NCBI GenBank assembly: GCA_963920665.1
Contig: OY987265.1
Location: 20,217,001 to 20,281,000 of the forward strand
Direction: 5' to 3'
Length of the DNA: 64,000 nt
Source of the DNA: Straminergon stramineum
Lineage: Eukaryota > Streptophyta > Bryopsida > Hypnales > Calliergonaceae
The notes beneath the pieces were generated by a model, which did no database searches, was not told the DNA's origin, and saw only the letters and a program-made list of their open reading frames with translations. How positions within the stretch are numbered: position 1 is the first letter of the stretch; every line of letters begins with the position of its first letter. Both the position numbers and the translations under genes were made by a program. Positions 37,827-51,192 of the stretch are shown here, in pieces.

Positions 37827-40652
37827 CACTACAAGAAATTGGGGGTATAAATAACTGCAAAGGATGATTGCAAAAAAGTCATTATGAACAAAAATGACTA
37901 CAAAATGACTTGGGGCCCTATAGTCATTGTGGACAAGTCATTCTTTAAATGACTGCAATTCTATTATCACCATCCATTTCAGCCTTGAATGGAGAATGGA
38001 TGAGAGGGTCTACGTGGCTAATGAAGTGGACAAGCAAATTTTCAAGAAAGATTGGATAGTTGCCCATTTTCAAAGGATTTTTTGCTAACTTGGAAATCCA
38101 TGTCAACCAATTATGCAATCATTTTGTAGTCATGATGTAGTCCGAGCATTGCTGACATAGACATTCCACTAGTAGAAAACTACGTTGCCTTTAACAAAAC
38201 CCCGGTGACGCATTTTTCCGTTTCCTACCCCTAAACACAAATTTTGCGTTTTGGGGCAGGAAACAGAAAAATGCGTCACCGGGGTTTTGTTAAAGGCAAC
38301 GTAGTTTTCTACTAGTGTCGACATCAAAGTCATGTGTAAGCATTGTAAAGTATTATGTAGTCATTCAAAAGTTGTCATGGAATCTTTACATCATCCAAGT
38401 CAACAACCATGTGGCAAGTCATTCCACAGTTATTCTCAAATGGCATGGATTTAGGGTTCAAGTTTCTCTCCAATACATCAAATCATCATTTTCCCATCAT
38501 TTTCAATTTATGGCTATGTATATAATAAAGATTGTATTGACAATTGCAGAGAGTAGTCATTTTGTAGTCACATGAGTACATTCAAAGTTCCACAACAATA
38601 CATCATGTCATACCCAATGCACCATATACAATACACTAAATGTCATACACAATATACCAAATGTAGGGTGGCTACCAAATTCACTTTCTAAGTGAGTTTG
38701 GAGGAATGAAATGACAAACATTTTATAGAAGATTAAAAGTGGGGTAGTAGTAGGAAAGACAAACCATGTGGGATATGTAAAACATAGAAATTATGTTATA
38801 AGTAAAATTTCAGACCTCATTGAGGTATAGTAGATTAATTTTTTTCAAAAAAACTTTTACTAACAAAAGTTGGGAAATCAATCTCACTTTCATCTCCAAA
38901 AATCCGTTTTAGATTTTGTGCCTCAAATCAAAAGTTATAGACAAATTTGCTAAAGAGATTAGAATGGATTGGAACATAATGAGTACTATGGTTACCTATT
39001 CAACTTCCCTAAAATAAAGAAGTATGTAGTTGTCTTAGCTCTCCTCACTTCATACAAGGAAAGTGTGATAATGACTACACAAGATGTTTGCAAATTGCAT
39101 AATGAATCAAAGTGTACAAGGTGCCGAAATAGTAGTAGAGTAAGTGCATAGTAGTCCAAGACTTATGAGTAGTCATTTGGTAGTCACAAGAAGTCATTCT
39201 ATAGTAGCACCGGAGTTGCAATGTTGTCGTTTGTGTAAAGGAGAAATGGGACTCAATAACTATTGTTGACTCCATCTAAAATACTCCAGTGTATGTTTGT
39301 TGGGACCTTAGTAATTCAAATGTGAATTATATGAAGTATTCTAAAGTAGTATAATGATAATGGTGCAAGTTTCTAGAAGTCATCATTGGCATATCAATAG
39401 GAGTTTAAACAAATTATAGAAATAGACCCCAAAGACAAAGACAATATACACCAACAAATGGAAAGGCCAACCACAGACAATGCATGATTTCAAAGAAAAA
39501 GATGTTGGTCAACTACAACATCACATGTATGTGCTATTTTAGTTGTTTGTCATCTTTTGATTCGGTTCACTAACGAGTTGATTTGATCCCAAGGAGGTTC
39601 TATGTAAACAACATAGTCAAAAACCATATAGAAGGTCATAATTTTTTTATATTATAGTGGCATAGGAGTAGTTGCCTTGAAGATTCTCCCCCCAAGTTGC
39701 AGTCATTCATTCAATAGTGATATTGTAGAGGCAGTGTAGTCACGCCATCTAACCTTAGAGGACATTGAAGTAGCCATCTCAACATAGAGTTGTTGTTTGC
39801 TTTCATTGTATGTGCAAAATAAGCGTATCTTGATACTAAAAAATCTTCTATTTGTAGAGCACTAACACAAGAAAGGAAGCAGATATATGTTGTGTAGTCA
39901 TATGCTATGTACACTCTAATCTTTTTCTTCACCCACAAGGAGTACCTTCTCTTGCTAGTGCAAGAAGAGTTCAACCCCAAAATCAAATTCTTATAGACCC
40001 ACATAGTATGTTGAAGGGACGGTACAATGAGACCACAATGATGCCAAGTGACACGCACTTGTACAGCCTTACGGCTTGGCTTGCCTTTTTGCTCCTAGCA
40101 CTTGCATTGTAGTCATCAAAGAGTCATTGAAGAGTGACTCAAGTCCATGTTAGCAAACTGCCCTACTTATCCTTCACTTGCACAAAAAGTCATAGCCTGA
40201 CAAAAAACAAATGTTGTAGTCGTGTTAGAGTCATGTAGCAATCCGAGCAGACATTCGTAAATGTTGTCTTGGGCAACCTTGTACCCTACCTGCACTTTTT
40301 TTAAAAAAAACCAAGGAGGCCTCCTTCCGACTTGAAGTCATTCAGAAGTCATGAAACAATCATTGATAGTTGCAATCAATGACAATCCAATTGTCGTTAA
40401 TGACTTTAGTGTCCACATAGAATACCCCACTTTTCTCATAGTCTTGTTGATGCCATTTCGAACAAATGTCCGCAATTCATATCACACTCTATCACGACTT
40501 CATCCACCATTCATGATCAATGATTGGAGAATGACTCAGACATTGTGGATGCAAGACTCTAGTGCAATTATGAAATTTGTAGTCATTTTCCAATGAAACT
40601 GGACATGTAATTATTTGTTTGCAATCATTTATACCCCTATTTTCTTGTAGTG
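37827..40652. mobile_element. non-autonomous CACTA transposon (2.8 kb)
   Basis: The left end is CACTACAAGAAATTGGGGGT and the right end on the other strand is CACTACAAGAAAATAGGGGT; the similarity continues into TATAAATRA. TAT flanks both ends (37824-37826 and 40653-40655), the 3-bp duplication expected of CACTA (En/Spm) elements. The interior is full of AGTCATT/AATGACT motifs in both orientations (for example near 37870-37950, 38340, 39170-39200, 40330), which look like subterminal transposase-binding repeats. No transposase is encoded. A foldback element is nested at 38167-38317. Confidence 0.9.
38167..38317. mobile_element. CACTAGTAG foldback MITE, copy 2 (nested)
   Basis: 151 bp, beginning CACTAGTAGAAAACTACG and ending with the complement. 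Arms of about 65 bp pair with about two mismatches around a short loop. TC lies on both sides and may be a 2-bp duplication. The sequence shares its outer 45 bp and the CGTTTYCTACCCC core with copy 1 at 1934-2055. Its position inside the CACTA element shows it is the younger insertion. Confidence 0.82.
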
Positions 40653-40655
40653 TAT

Positions 40656-43380
40656 ACAGTGCTTGGCAAGCCATATTTACTATAGGAGTAGGTCTAATAA
40701 ATTCATTAGAAAAATATGAATTCTCTAGAAGTTGTATCTATATTGGCCAAATGTGCAAATACAACAAAAAGTGAAAAATTAAGAAATTAAAAATTTGAAA
40801 TAAAATATGAAATAAAAAAATTATGTATCATGTCATTGCCTTAGGTGCCACATCAAATTGCAATTTGAATTTTTGAATTTTGAATTCTTTTTTCTTAAAA
40901 CATATTCCTTAGTTTGTTTGTTTTTTCAATATTTTTTTATTTCTTGTGTTTGCACATCTTGCCAAAGAAAAACAACCTTCTAGAGTTTAGATTTTCTCTA
41001 ATGAATATATTCCAAAAAAAATCCAAAAAAGATTTTTTGTCAAAGACTCACTCATAACCCAAACCAAGAGACTTGAGCTGTCATTGAATAAAAAAACAAT
41101 GTGTTTGGCCATGAGGTTTCAAATTTTTTTGCACATCCTACAAAGGATCCATTTTCAAGATTGAAAAAATATAACCCATATTTGCACATGAATATGCAAG
41201 ACTAACGCTATCATTCTCAAGATATTGAAAAGTAACTAGAAGGGGCTTCCAACATGTTTGTTGACAAAAGCATTATCCAATAATTGAAGTTAAGCCTTGC
41301 AAAGGAGAGAAATTGCAAACAAATTGGGATGCACATACTATATCTTTATGAAGAATAGCAATTGAACCATGATGATTTTGGAAAATTTGTCTAGTTCACC
41401 ATATCCACAACAAATGAATTAATCAAGGTTGCATCAAAAAAATATAATAAGTATACTTGCATTTCTTTTGATAATCAATCATATATTTTGAAAGACTTGT
41501 ATTCATGAAACTATACATGTTTCAATTACATGATCCTATTGTGGTCACTTGTAAATATCACTTCCATACTCCAAATTGTCATTGTCACATTTGAAAAGTT
41601 CTTGTAGCTTCATTCATTAAAACAAAAAAAATTTAGGTTTTAAACAAGGCCACAATGGGATCATTCTCAAAGTGTAAAAATAGTGAGGAAGTCACAATAG
41701 GGTGGCTTGGCTTACATTAGATGTACTGAAACTAAAAGTCTTAATTACTTACATTGGTTTTGTACATCTTTGCAACAAAAGTCATAGAGATGAATTAACA
41801 ACTACTTTTTGGTAAATTTACACCAAGGGATGAAAGGTTGGAGTATAAATTTGTAGTCCTACATGATTAAGAGAAGAATAAAACACAACAAGAGGATAAA
41901 TAATCCCTCCGAGGATATGAATTTTATTCTTACAAAGAGGCAAATTTAACCTTCAAGAGGCAAGCAAGGATTCAAAACACCTCACTTTCTCATAGAAATT
42001 AAACTTTTTTATGATTTTGTTCTATAATTGAATCATTTTAAAGATTTTTTTATCACATGGGGCAAATATATCATTTGAGAGTCTAAGATTTACTCTATAT
42101 GCAACATGAAGTCAGAGGGTAGAAATTTACCTTTTTTGCCACTAGTTATTTTCTTTAGACTTGTGAATTCACTACCTATTTTCATGAACCTTAATACACC
42201 TTGTTAAAATTGCTTCATATTTTTGCAAAATTTTTAAGGATTTAGGATTTTTTGGCTCGTTTCAAATATTAGTAAATGGATAGGTATATATGAATCCTAA
42301 TTAATTTAATGATAACTCAATTTTTCTCCATTTGCATTGAATATGTGCAATAAATTTTTAATACTAAAATAACAATAAAAAATTGTTGAAACTACCATTC
42401 ATATTTCAAAGTGCCATTGTATGAAGTTCCAAATACAATAAAACAATTGAATTATCCTAATGCTATGAATTATGCACCCAAATTTTTTTTGATTTAAGCA
42501 TATTTAGATTTTTTCAAATTTGCAAATGTCATATTGAAAGAAATCGTTGTTTTGATTTTATGGAAGGGACTCCTCTATTGTTGTAAATAATGATACTAAA
42601 CCTAAGTATTTGTATGATCATTATAATTATATAGAGACCTCTCTATGAATTTTGGATAAAAGATATCATATATATACACAGATTCTTGAAAAAATAAATT
42701 TTCATCCAATCAAAACTTCATAGTTTATTTTGAAACAATTAATGCATACCAGATGATTAAAATCTATAATTACTTCATAATGCTTTCAGCCAATTTCAAC
42801 TTTCAAGTGCCAAGAACTTGTCTTTGAACATACAAACAAGAAAAAATTACTTGATCTTTCAATTTGTTCAAATGTGTGTGTATTCAAATATAAAAATTTC
42901 TTTTATTGTTGAACATTGTTAATATCATCTTAAGTCCACTTCTTCAAGGATCAAATGTAATCTTTGCATCTAGTTATTGCTAAGTAAACTTTGATCATAA
43001 ATTTCAAATCAACGAACTTAGAACTCATCCAAATCTCTAAAAGAAACATCTAGATATTTAGTTATATTCCTATTGGTCTTTGTTTTTTTAATAGACTTGT
43101 TTTATTAATAACATATTATTCAATTTGCAAATGTAGAATTGTATGATGGTCTTATTTTTGAGTGCATAATTTACAATCATAATAATTAGAAAAAAATACT
43201 AGACAAATCTAGCTAATGCATCATGCAATTCCAACACACTATTCTAAACTTGATTCCATGGAAGATGTGAAAACTTGTCAATTAAATTATTTGTACAATT
43301 TCTTGTGCAATTAGCTTCATGACTTGAATTTATGTGATTTGAAATATTTTTAGATTTGTAATCCTTGTCAAAATATAATT
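40656..43380. other. AT-rich intergenic DNA, nothing recognised
   Basis: Very AT-rich with no long frames and no paired ends that I can see. Confidence 0.45.
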
Positions 43381-43583
43381 AGAGGAGATTTCAAGCCCGT
43401 AGAGGGCCGTTTCAGGCATGTTCCCTTTGTCGTTCCCAATGCAGTGAAGGAACAACTAGTTGTTATTAGAAAAACTTAAATGAATTTTAAAAAAACATTC
43501 TGAAATTGAAAAAAAAAAGTAACAAAAAAAAATTAATTAAAAAAAAATGACATGGCCAAACTTTGGCCACATCCAGGGTTGCT

Positions 43584-43630
43584 AAAATATGAGCAGGGAG
43601 CAATGAGCGTTGAGCGTTGAGCATTAAGCA
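43584..43630. repeat. left subterminal repeat block
   Basis: AATATGAGCAGGGAGCAATG is followed by tandem TTGAGCG/TTGAGCA/TTAAGCA 7-mers. The inverted counterpart is at 56340-56378. Placement about 200 bp from the left end and 110 bp from the right end suggests transposase-binding sites. Confidence 0.65.
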
Positions 43631-46600
43631 TTTTTAGAAGAACATTTGAAAAACTTCTAATTTTTCACCATAAGATGCTCATGTCCGTGATTTAGGGTAA
43701 AAACATATGGCTATAAATTCCTCTAAAAGGATGAATGGTGATGAATGGTGATGAATGGAGATGGATGGAGTTGGATGATTTTTTTTTGTAGTTGACTATT
43801 TTGGATGAAATACATTTATTGTTCATGCCATTGGATGAAAGGAATTTGGATGATTGTTGGATAGGACCAAAAAATTAGTTGTTTAAAATTAGGATAAATT
43901 ACCAAGTACTTTACATCCAAGGTTTAGGGTGACTTTTTGGAAACTAGGGTTTGATATTCATAACCTAATATGAAACCATTTTTAGGAAGGTACTATTTAT
44001 AATTATTATTTATAATTCCTTTAAAGAATTATTGAAGTTTACAAATTTATTTCTATATTAACACCAACATTTACAAGTTCTAATTACATGTGTAATTCCA
44101 TTTAAGAAAAGCGGCATAGTGCTAATTGAAAGAAACAGATTCTATTTTTAGAAATTCTTATAATTGACCTTTTCAACGTAGATGTCTTCCAACTAGATTG
44201 GATGTTTTTTAGAATGAAGATGACCTTTACTGTCACACACCAAGGATGACAAGAATGCAAAATCACTCAAGAATAGAAAAAGGTGCAAGAATGTAGTGGC
44301 CCTTTTAGTCTCACTACATGATATTAGAAAATTAAGTAACAACAATAGTGTTTAAAACAAGATCAGTTGGACCCAATACCACACATGGGAGAAGAATGAT
44401 CACTGGCTTCACTACTATCACTACATGTAACCCCTGGTGTCTCGACATCTGCTTCAAGGTCTAAAAACTTCTTGACAGCAACATTGTATGAATGATGTTT
44501 GACAACAGAAATAGGTGATGGAGCCTCTGCCATAGCTGTCGCTAGAGTTTGGATGTAACATGGCAAACTCTTGGGACTAGGAGAAGGCGAGGGCACAAGA
44601 TGTCGAAGAGAACTGCCTCTACAAGGTGCAATGAATGAACAATTAGAAACCTTAAAGAACTTTTGAGATATTGCATAAAAAAAGAAAATTAAGACATGAA
44701 TAAGAGCAACAACCAACTTACTTACAGCAACGTCTCTTCCACGGCCTTGCAAAAGGCTTTACAATGTCATCATCATCAGTATCATCCACCACTATAGATA
44801 GAGGGCGCTTGGTTTGGATGGTGGCAGTAGAAGGAGGTGTGTTCAAAGGTTGAAGGATAGCTTTGAAAATCTCACTATCGCTCTCCAAGGCCACCAAATG
44901 ATGTCCAATATTGCGGCATGCATGGATAGAGGCCTATTCATTGAATGCAACATCATTAGTTAGAGCAAATATATTACACACAATGTAGTAAAAATATGGT
45001 TTAAATAATGATAATTGTCTAATGAAAAGTACCTGTAGATGCATAACAGTCTAGCACCACATCACCAGGTTTTGAAAACGCCTCAATTAGTAGTTGTACA
45101 AATAGAGGATCCTTTTCACGGGCACCTCTCCACGGAACTGCACCATTCATGAGTTGAGTCTGTAAAGAGGTGAAGTTGTGGAGTAGATCCACTTCTTCAA
45201 GGTTTGTCCCTGCATTGCTTAGTTGTTGATTGACATAGATAGAGAATTTAGATACCACTGATGTTTCCTCCCATTTTTTTCTTACAAAAAGAAGGATCCG
45301 AAAGCGCTGCGACTGCCAAATATAAACAAGTATGACAATTAATATTTGACAAATACAAATTTACTACAAATGGGTTCAAGCATCCAAAAATTATAAATGA
45401 AGGAAATTTCAAAGAAGCTTACCCAATGTTTGGATTTTTTGTAACTAGAAAGCTTCAACTCATTCATGCCCATCCAAGAGTCAAGTAGACGAAAGCCATA
45501 CGTATCAGCATGCTCAAGTGTAAATTCCTTCACCTTTCCATTCTCTGGGTGGAACAACAAAATTGCTCCATCATCATGAACATATTCTGAAGCAAACTCA
45601 AAGATGGGTTTAATAACCTCTTCTTGATTCAACACATTCCAAATAGGAACATGAGAAGGTGGAACCGAGATGTTGGACACTGGTAGTCCATCCGGGATAT
45701 CAGCAACAATCAAATCAAAACATGGACCAGGGTTAACGTTGCCTCCAAGAGTTCGCACCCGCTCTCTTCCAACTTGACATTAAAAAATGCACACTTTTAG
45801 ATGTATGAATGATTTGCAATGCCATGCTTATAATTTAATATAAAAGTGAAATGAAAGAATTAGAAGAAGGCTAACAAGCATAGATCTTACTTTTTTTGCA
45901 AAATGAAGCATTTGATCCCATGCTGATGCATTGTCTCCTGTCTTCTCTTTGACACTGAGCATTGCAGAAATCAATGATGGTAGAATTAGAGCCTCAGGCT
46001 CAATACCATGTCTATCAGGTTGAACTGTTGACTTGGCTATGTACTCTGATGAAGCAAAAACATTTGTTGTAATGGACATAAGAGTTGGAGGGCAATGGGA
46101 GCGAGCTTTATCAATTACTTCAAAAGTAGGAGGCACAAGAGAAGTAGGAAGTGCAAGAGCAGATGCTAGCACAAATGAAGAGGGGGTGTTGTCCTTCTTT
46201 GTAGTCTCTTTCACCATCTTCTTCTCCTTTAGCTTGCGCCCCTTCTTCATTGGTGCAACCTCTTCAACCTCCTCTTCTTCATCTAAAGACTCATTCTATG
46301 TGGTTGTTTTGGAATGGTCTTTAGCAGCTTCCTTCTCAAGTCTTTCAAGTGTTGGGGCGAAAATCCTTGGACACTCTAGGTACCAAGGACAAGCTTGAAG
46401 TTCTTGGTCAAAAAAACCCCGTTATTGTGTCAAAGTGAACATGCAACCTTTTAAAGACGTGTCAAGCCATCCCCTAAAAAGCTTGGGCATGAATTTCCTC
46501 TCAATCCCACCTTTATGAATCAACTCTCGTTTGAAATATCTGCAATCATAAAATAAGTTTGGTTATTGCAATGAGAGAGATACAAATGAGATTATTCTAT

Positions 46601-48849
46601 GGATTTGTAAAGCAACTCAAATATACAAAAATAAATGTAACTAAAGTAAAAGATATACCTGTATAGAATCCTCTTCAAAGCAACATTTGTACCCTCCTGC
46701 TCTTTGAAAGGTGTAGACCTTGAATATGAAGAGTCCTTCTTGAAAAGCCACCAAAAAGCATGATCCCATAAGACAATGCGCCATGTCTCCACATAAGGAC
46801 CAATCATGTCCAACTCATCGTTGGCACTCCACTGAACCACAATATTCTCAGACTTGGTGATGCTTGTAAATTCAGCTATGGCTGCCTCTTCTAACTACAA
46901 AAAAATCAAGAAATATAAGTATGAAGACATTGTTAAGGCATAGTATATCATGGTACAACAATGGGATAAGAATCAAAATATTTATAGTCTCGAAAAATGA
47001 AAGTATTGAAAGAGAAGCTTGATAACATACCTCAGCCCAAAAAGCAGCCTTAGAGAGCCAAGTCTCTAAGGTCAATGTGTTGAAACCAAAGGAAGGAAAT
47101 CGGAAGCCCTCTCTAGAGGTCTCACTAGAGTTCCACCACTTGAGCCAACGAACCTTATGGTTTGATTGAACTACACATGTAGATATCCTTTGAAGTTTCT
47201 CCAATGACATCTCGGGCTTCTCAGTGGCACTATAATGCAAGTTAATTTGAAATTTCAAAGGACAAAATTATAGTCGAAACCAACACTAAAGTAATCATAC
47301 AAGTCATTCATTTACAAGGAAGTAAGCAAACAAACAAACAAACAAAAATATATACCTCTTCTAGAAATCCAATGCCATTTTTTGGATTTGCAATAGTAGA
47401 CTGCTTATCAAACTCTGTTCGAAATCCCTTGATAGCTGCAATGGAAGCTTGAATCATGGCATCATGAACTCCCTTTGGAGTACGATCTTGCACCTGTGTC
47501 TTCTCATAATATGTTCGCACTGCCGCATCTGAAATAATAGCGATCTCTTGTTGCACACGAGAAATAAAAATTTAAAATCAATACAAAAAGAATTCTACAA
47601 ATTATCAAAAATGAATGAATAAATTAAACAAACATGAAACACTCACCCGATGAAGGAATTGTATGAAGACGTTTGACGTCAATGGATACCAAGCACCTGG
47701 TAGTTTTCTATTCTTGCATTTCTTGTAATCCTCATCGCTTAGAAGACTCTTGAACTCTTCTAGTTTCAAATTGCCATAAGTACTCATCCTGTGCAATTGT
47801 TGAACCAAATTGCTCTTGACATGGAAATACTCTGTAGACCTTCAAATACCAATGGAAGTAGAATGTAAGATGAATGAATTTGAAGACATGGAATATTGCA
47901 ATACATTCCAAGAAGTGGTAAAGTAAAGAAGAACTTAGTTTACCAGAAATTGAAACTCACCAATTGATGTCATTCATAGCCTCCAATAGAATGCATGTGC
48001 AACCTTCTGACATCAGAAGCATACAATCAACGGGCAAATGCCACTTGCGATCATGACGATGCATCCTGTGTATGTAAGCATACCAAGCTGCCAATCTATC
48101 ATTGCCATCCCATACAAAAAACATATGGTTTGACAAATGTGAGATGGATGGCTGAGACTTTAACCAACATTCAAATTGGTCATTCTCTTGTATCCAGTGT
48201 TCATCCCATGTCTCCACGATCTCGGGGGTCACTAACTTACAAAGTCCCTTGTCATTCGTTGTAGACACATAAAGCACACAATCCCCTTGTCGATATCCAT
48301 GTACAAACTCAGCCTCCAATCGTTTGACTTAACTTTGAAGGAGAGGACGCACCAACGGAAGCCCAATCATCCTACACAAAGGAATATCAAATCGGGATCC
48401 TGTCCCACCACCATTGAATAGTATACTGTTGATGACAGTGTTGGAGTCAAGCTTTTGACCATGTCGTACATCGTGTTCCACCTCTTCTACCATTCGCCCT
48501 TCAAAAGCTTGAGTAGCACTTTTACTTCCAACAGTATTCTCAACCTACAATGAATGGTATATTGAAAATAAATTGTAGTTAATACTATGAAGTCATGGAA
48601 AAACAAAGCAAATTGAATGACAAGTATGATACAAGAATGGTTGATGTGACATAAATCCAAAGAGAATTGGAAATGTATCAAACCTGAGGAATAGTAACGA
48701 CAATCTCAAATTCATCATTGATGTTGAGCCGTAGCAGGTCTACTTGTGTAAGCCCTCCATCGACATCCATGAAACCCTGTTTTAGAAAAATTATAAAACA
48801 TGCATACTAAGCTTGTATTGTCCAAGTGAAATACAAAAGAATCAAAAAT

Positions 48850-49850
48850 TGAGACCTTATTAACAAGGCCATATTCTATAGCTTAAACCAGCAATTGAAA
48901 CAAGAATTGGAACCATACACCATAAACAGGAACTGTCTAAGTGAGACCCAAATGAATTGAAAATTGAGGCCTCGTTAATGAGGCCATATTCTATAGCCTA
49001 AACTAGCAATTGAAACAAGAATATAAACATAGAACATAGACATGCATTGTCTAAGTGACACTTAAAACAATTAGAAATTTAGACCTCGTTGACAAGGCCA
49101 TATTGGACAGCCCAAGCGTTAAATTGAAGAAAATGAATTGGAACCACACCTCCAAACATATATGGTCCAAGTGAGACTTAAAACAACCGGAAATTCAGAC
49201 CTCGTTGACGAGGCCATATTGGACAGCCCAAATGCTAAATTGAAGAAAATGAATTGGAACCACACCTCCAAACATATATGGTCCAAATGAGACTTAAAAC
49301 AACCGAAAATTCAGACCTCATTAATGAGGCCATATTGGACAGCCCAAGTGCTAAATCGAAGAAAATGAATTGGAACCACACCTCCTAAACATGTGTGGCC
49401 TAAGTGAAACTTAAAACAACTGGAAATTTAGACCTCGGTGACAAGGCCATATTAGACAGCCCAAGTGCTAAATCGAAGAAAATGAATTGGAACCCGACAG
49501 CCTAAGCTTGTACCATTGGAGTGAGATAGAAAACAATCGGAAATTGAGACCTCGTTGACGAGGCCATCTTCTACAACCTAAGCAAGCTATTGAGAAGAAT
49601 TTTAAAAAGCAACTAGAACCATGCACCCTCTAATTATAATGTCGGAATGAGACCCTGAATACCCTAAAATTGATGCCTTGTTGATGAGGTCATGTTCTGG
49701 AATCCAAAACAGCAATCGGAAGAAAAAAAATTTGAAACTTGCAACTCAATTCGTACTATTTCAATGAGAAATGAAACATCGCAAGATTGGCGCCTCGTTA
49801 ACGAGGCGGTATTGTATAGCCTCAGCAAGTAGTCTAGAAGCTAAAAAGTG
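48850..49850. repeat. ~117-bp tandem array with palindromic core, nine units
   Basis: Nine diverged units occupy the intron between the exons ending 49855 and starting 48776. Each carries a 14-bp core like CCTCGTTGACGAGG followed by CCATATT, at about 48855, 48971, 49083, 49200, 49315, 49433, 49551, 49674 and 49792 (spacing 113-123). Several units also share AATTGGAACCACACCTCC. The core is a dyad: CCTCGTTAACGAGG and CCTCATTAATGAGG are both perfect palindromes differing symmetrically. Confidence 0.85.
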
Positions 49851-50496
49851 GCACCTGTTGAGGAGTTTCGGTGGCTTGAGGAGCATCAACGCCTTCGATG
49901 CATACAGGGACACCCTCCCCGCCTTGATGGACACCCCTCCCGCTCTCGCCGCACTCCTCTCCATCCTTCCGCTGCAGCACGGCACTCCTTAAGTTCATCA
50001 TAGAAGCAACAACAAACAATGCGCCCAAAAATGCAACAACACAAAACGAAGAGAACTACAAAAAAGCCAATCCTAGGCTAACTAGCAAGTTGATCTTGGG
50101 TTTAAAAAAAAAAAAAAATAAGGAAGAGATTGGTAGATATAGGGCAAAGGAATCTTTTGATTAGATTTTGCGATTTTGAAGATTTCAAGTCCAAATTTTT
50201 GGGGCACATAGATTATAACCTTAGAACTCACCTCAATTTTTCCAGATTTTTTGGACTCACGGTCAATTGTACAAAAATCGTCAAAATCCTCTAAAAATAC
50301 ACAGGCAAGATTTGGGTGAAAATTCTTCTGATTCTCAAGATTTCAGAGAAGATTCCAAGATGCTGAATTTGTTTTTAGGCCATAAAACATTCAAAAACAC
50401 TCCATTTTTTACATGCTATATACCGTTGGAATCCTCTTCTCAGAATACACAATGTAGTGTGTAGTGTCAAATGCACCTCTAACAAATAAAAACATG

Positions 50497-50826
50497 TAAG
50501 GTAGGAGGCTCAAACTCCGTTAGGGCATTTTGAATCGCCCACCTCTCAAATGTACACTATCTGTACATGGGATTTTTTCATCTTTACATGGATGTATCAA
50601 TTGTGTACATTTGAGGACAGGGGCGATTTTAGAGCCTTCTACCATTTCAACTTCAAAAAATCATAACTAATTCTACAAAGCTCAAAAACATATGAAACAA
50701 CTTGGGTTAGATGTCAATTCCTCTTGTCTTCCAAGGAAAATTTACTGAAAAATATTTCAAGAAGTTTCACCTCCCCTAAATTCAGTTTCAGCTCTTAGAT
50801 GGATGCTTTATGGACCTCCTACCTTA
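50497..50826. mobile_element. small TIR/foldback element in the methyltransferase intron
   Basis: TAAGGTAGGAGG at 50497-50508 is matched by its complement at 50815-50826. A tighter foldback lies within: GTAGGAGGCTC from 50501 pairs with GAGCCTTCTAC ending 50642, and CTCAAATGTACAC (50545-50557) pairs with GTGTACATTTGAG (50603-50615). It is either one 330-bp element or a 143-bp one with a related outer copy. It is non-coding and sits between the first and second exons. Confidence 0.55.
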
Positions 50827-51192
50827 AATTCTACTCCTCTCTATCTAATGAATGTAGTTCCAACAATAAATAGATGAACTTACCAACTGTATGCTTCTTA
50901 CCGACATATTGTTCTCTGGAGGGCTTGATTGACGTAAGTCCTCTCCACTTTCATCCACACTATCAAGCTTGGCAATATCCATTCCTTTACTATTTTGTGT
51001 CAAACTATCCCCACACTGAAAATGCCCAACTTCAACTTCAAGATCTTCATAGGACAAGGTCCGAACAATGCTACTAATCTCAGTGCCATTGACCTTCTGC
51101 AAGCGTTTAAACATCTTTGATTTCTCTAATTGCTTCTTACTACAAAAAAGAAGACTAGCCTTACGTCTCTTTTTACGAGAACCCTCTAGCAT

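Larger units (their letters stand above)
44363..51192 (-). pseudogene. ParB-like/DNA-methyltransferase-like gene, decayed
   Basis: A multi-exon minus-strand gene. Exons I can place: 51192-50902 (or to 50884), one ending at 49855, 48776-48684, 48544-47961, 47839-47647, ~47544-47356, ~47229-47031, 46894-46659, 46539-45891, ~45770-45423, 45312-45033, 44933-44726 and 44616-44363. The first exon has a basic GSRKKRRKA signal. Exon 48544-47961 contains MFFVWDGNDRLAAW followed by HLPVDC, resembling a ParB-like domain (DG.HR motif, with H changed to D). The C-terminal half has FDLIVADIPDG (motif IV, DPPY-like but degenerate), then, in a later exon, GDVVLDCYASTG and HLVALESD (SAM-binding motif I and the following acidic residue). 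The IV-before-I order fits beta-type amino methyltransferases. The tail has an SIVVDDTDDDD patch and a basic RPWKRR. In-frame stops at 48329-48331, 46422-46424 and 46296-46298 break it. The frame is also unclear at the junctions near 47229, 45770 and 44933. Catalysis is doubtful. Confidence 0.72.
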
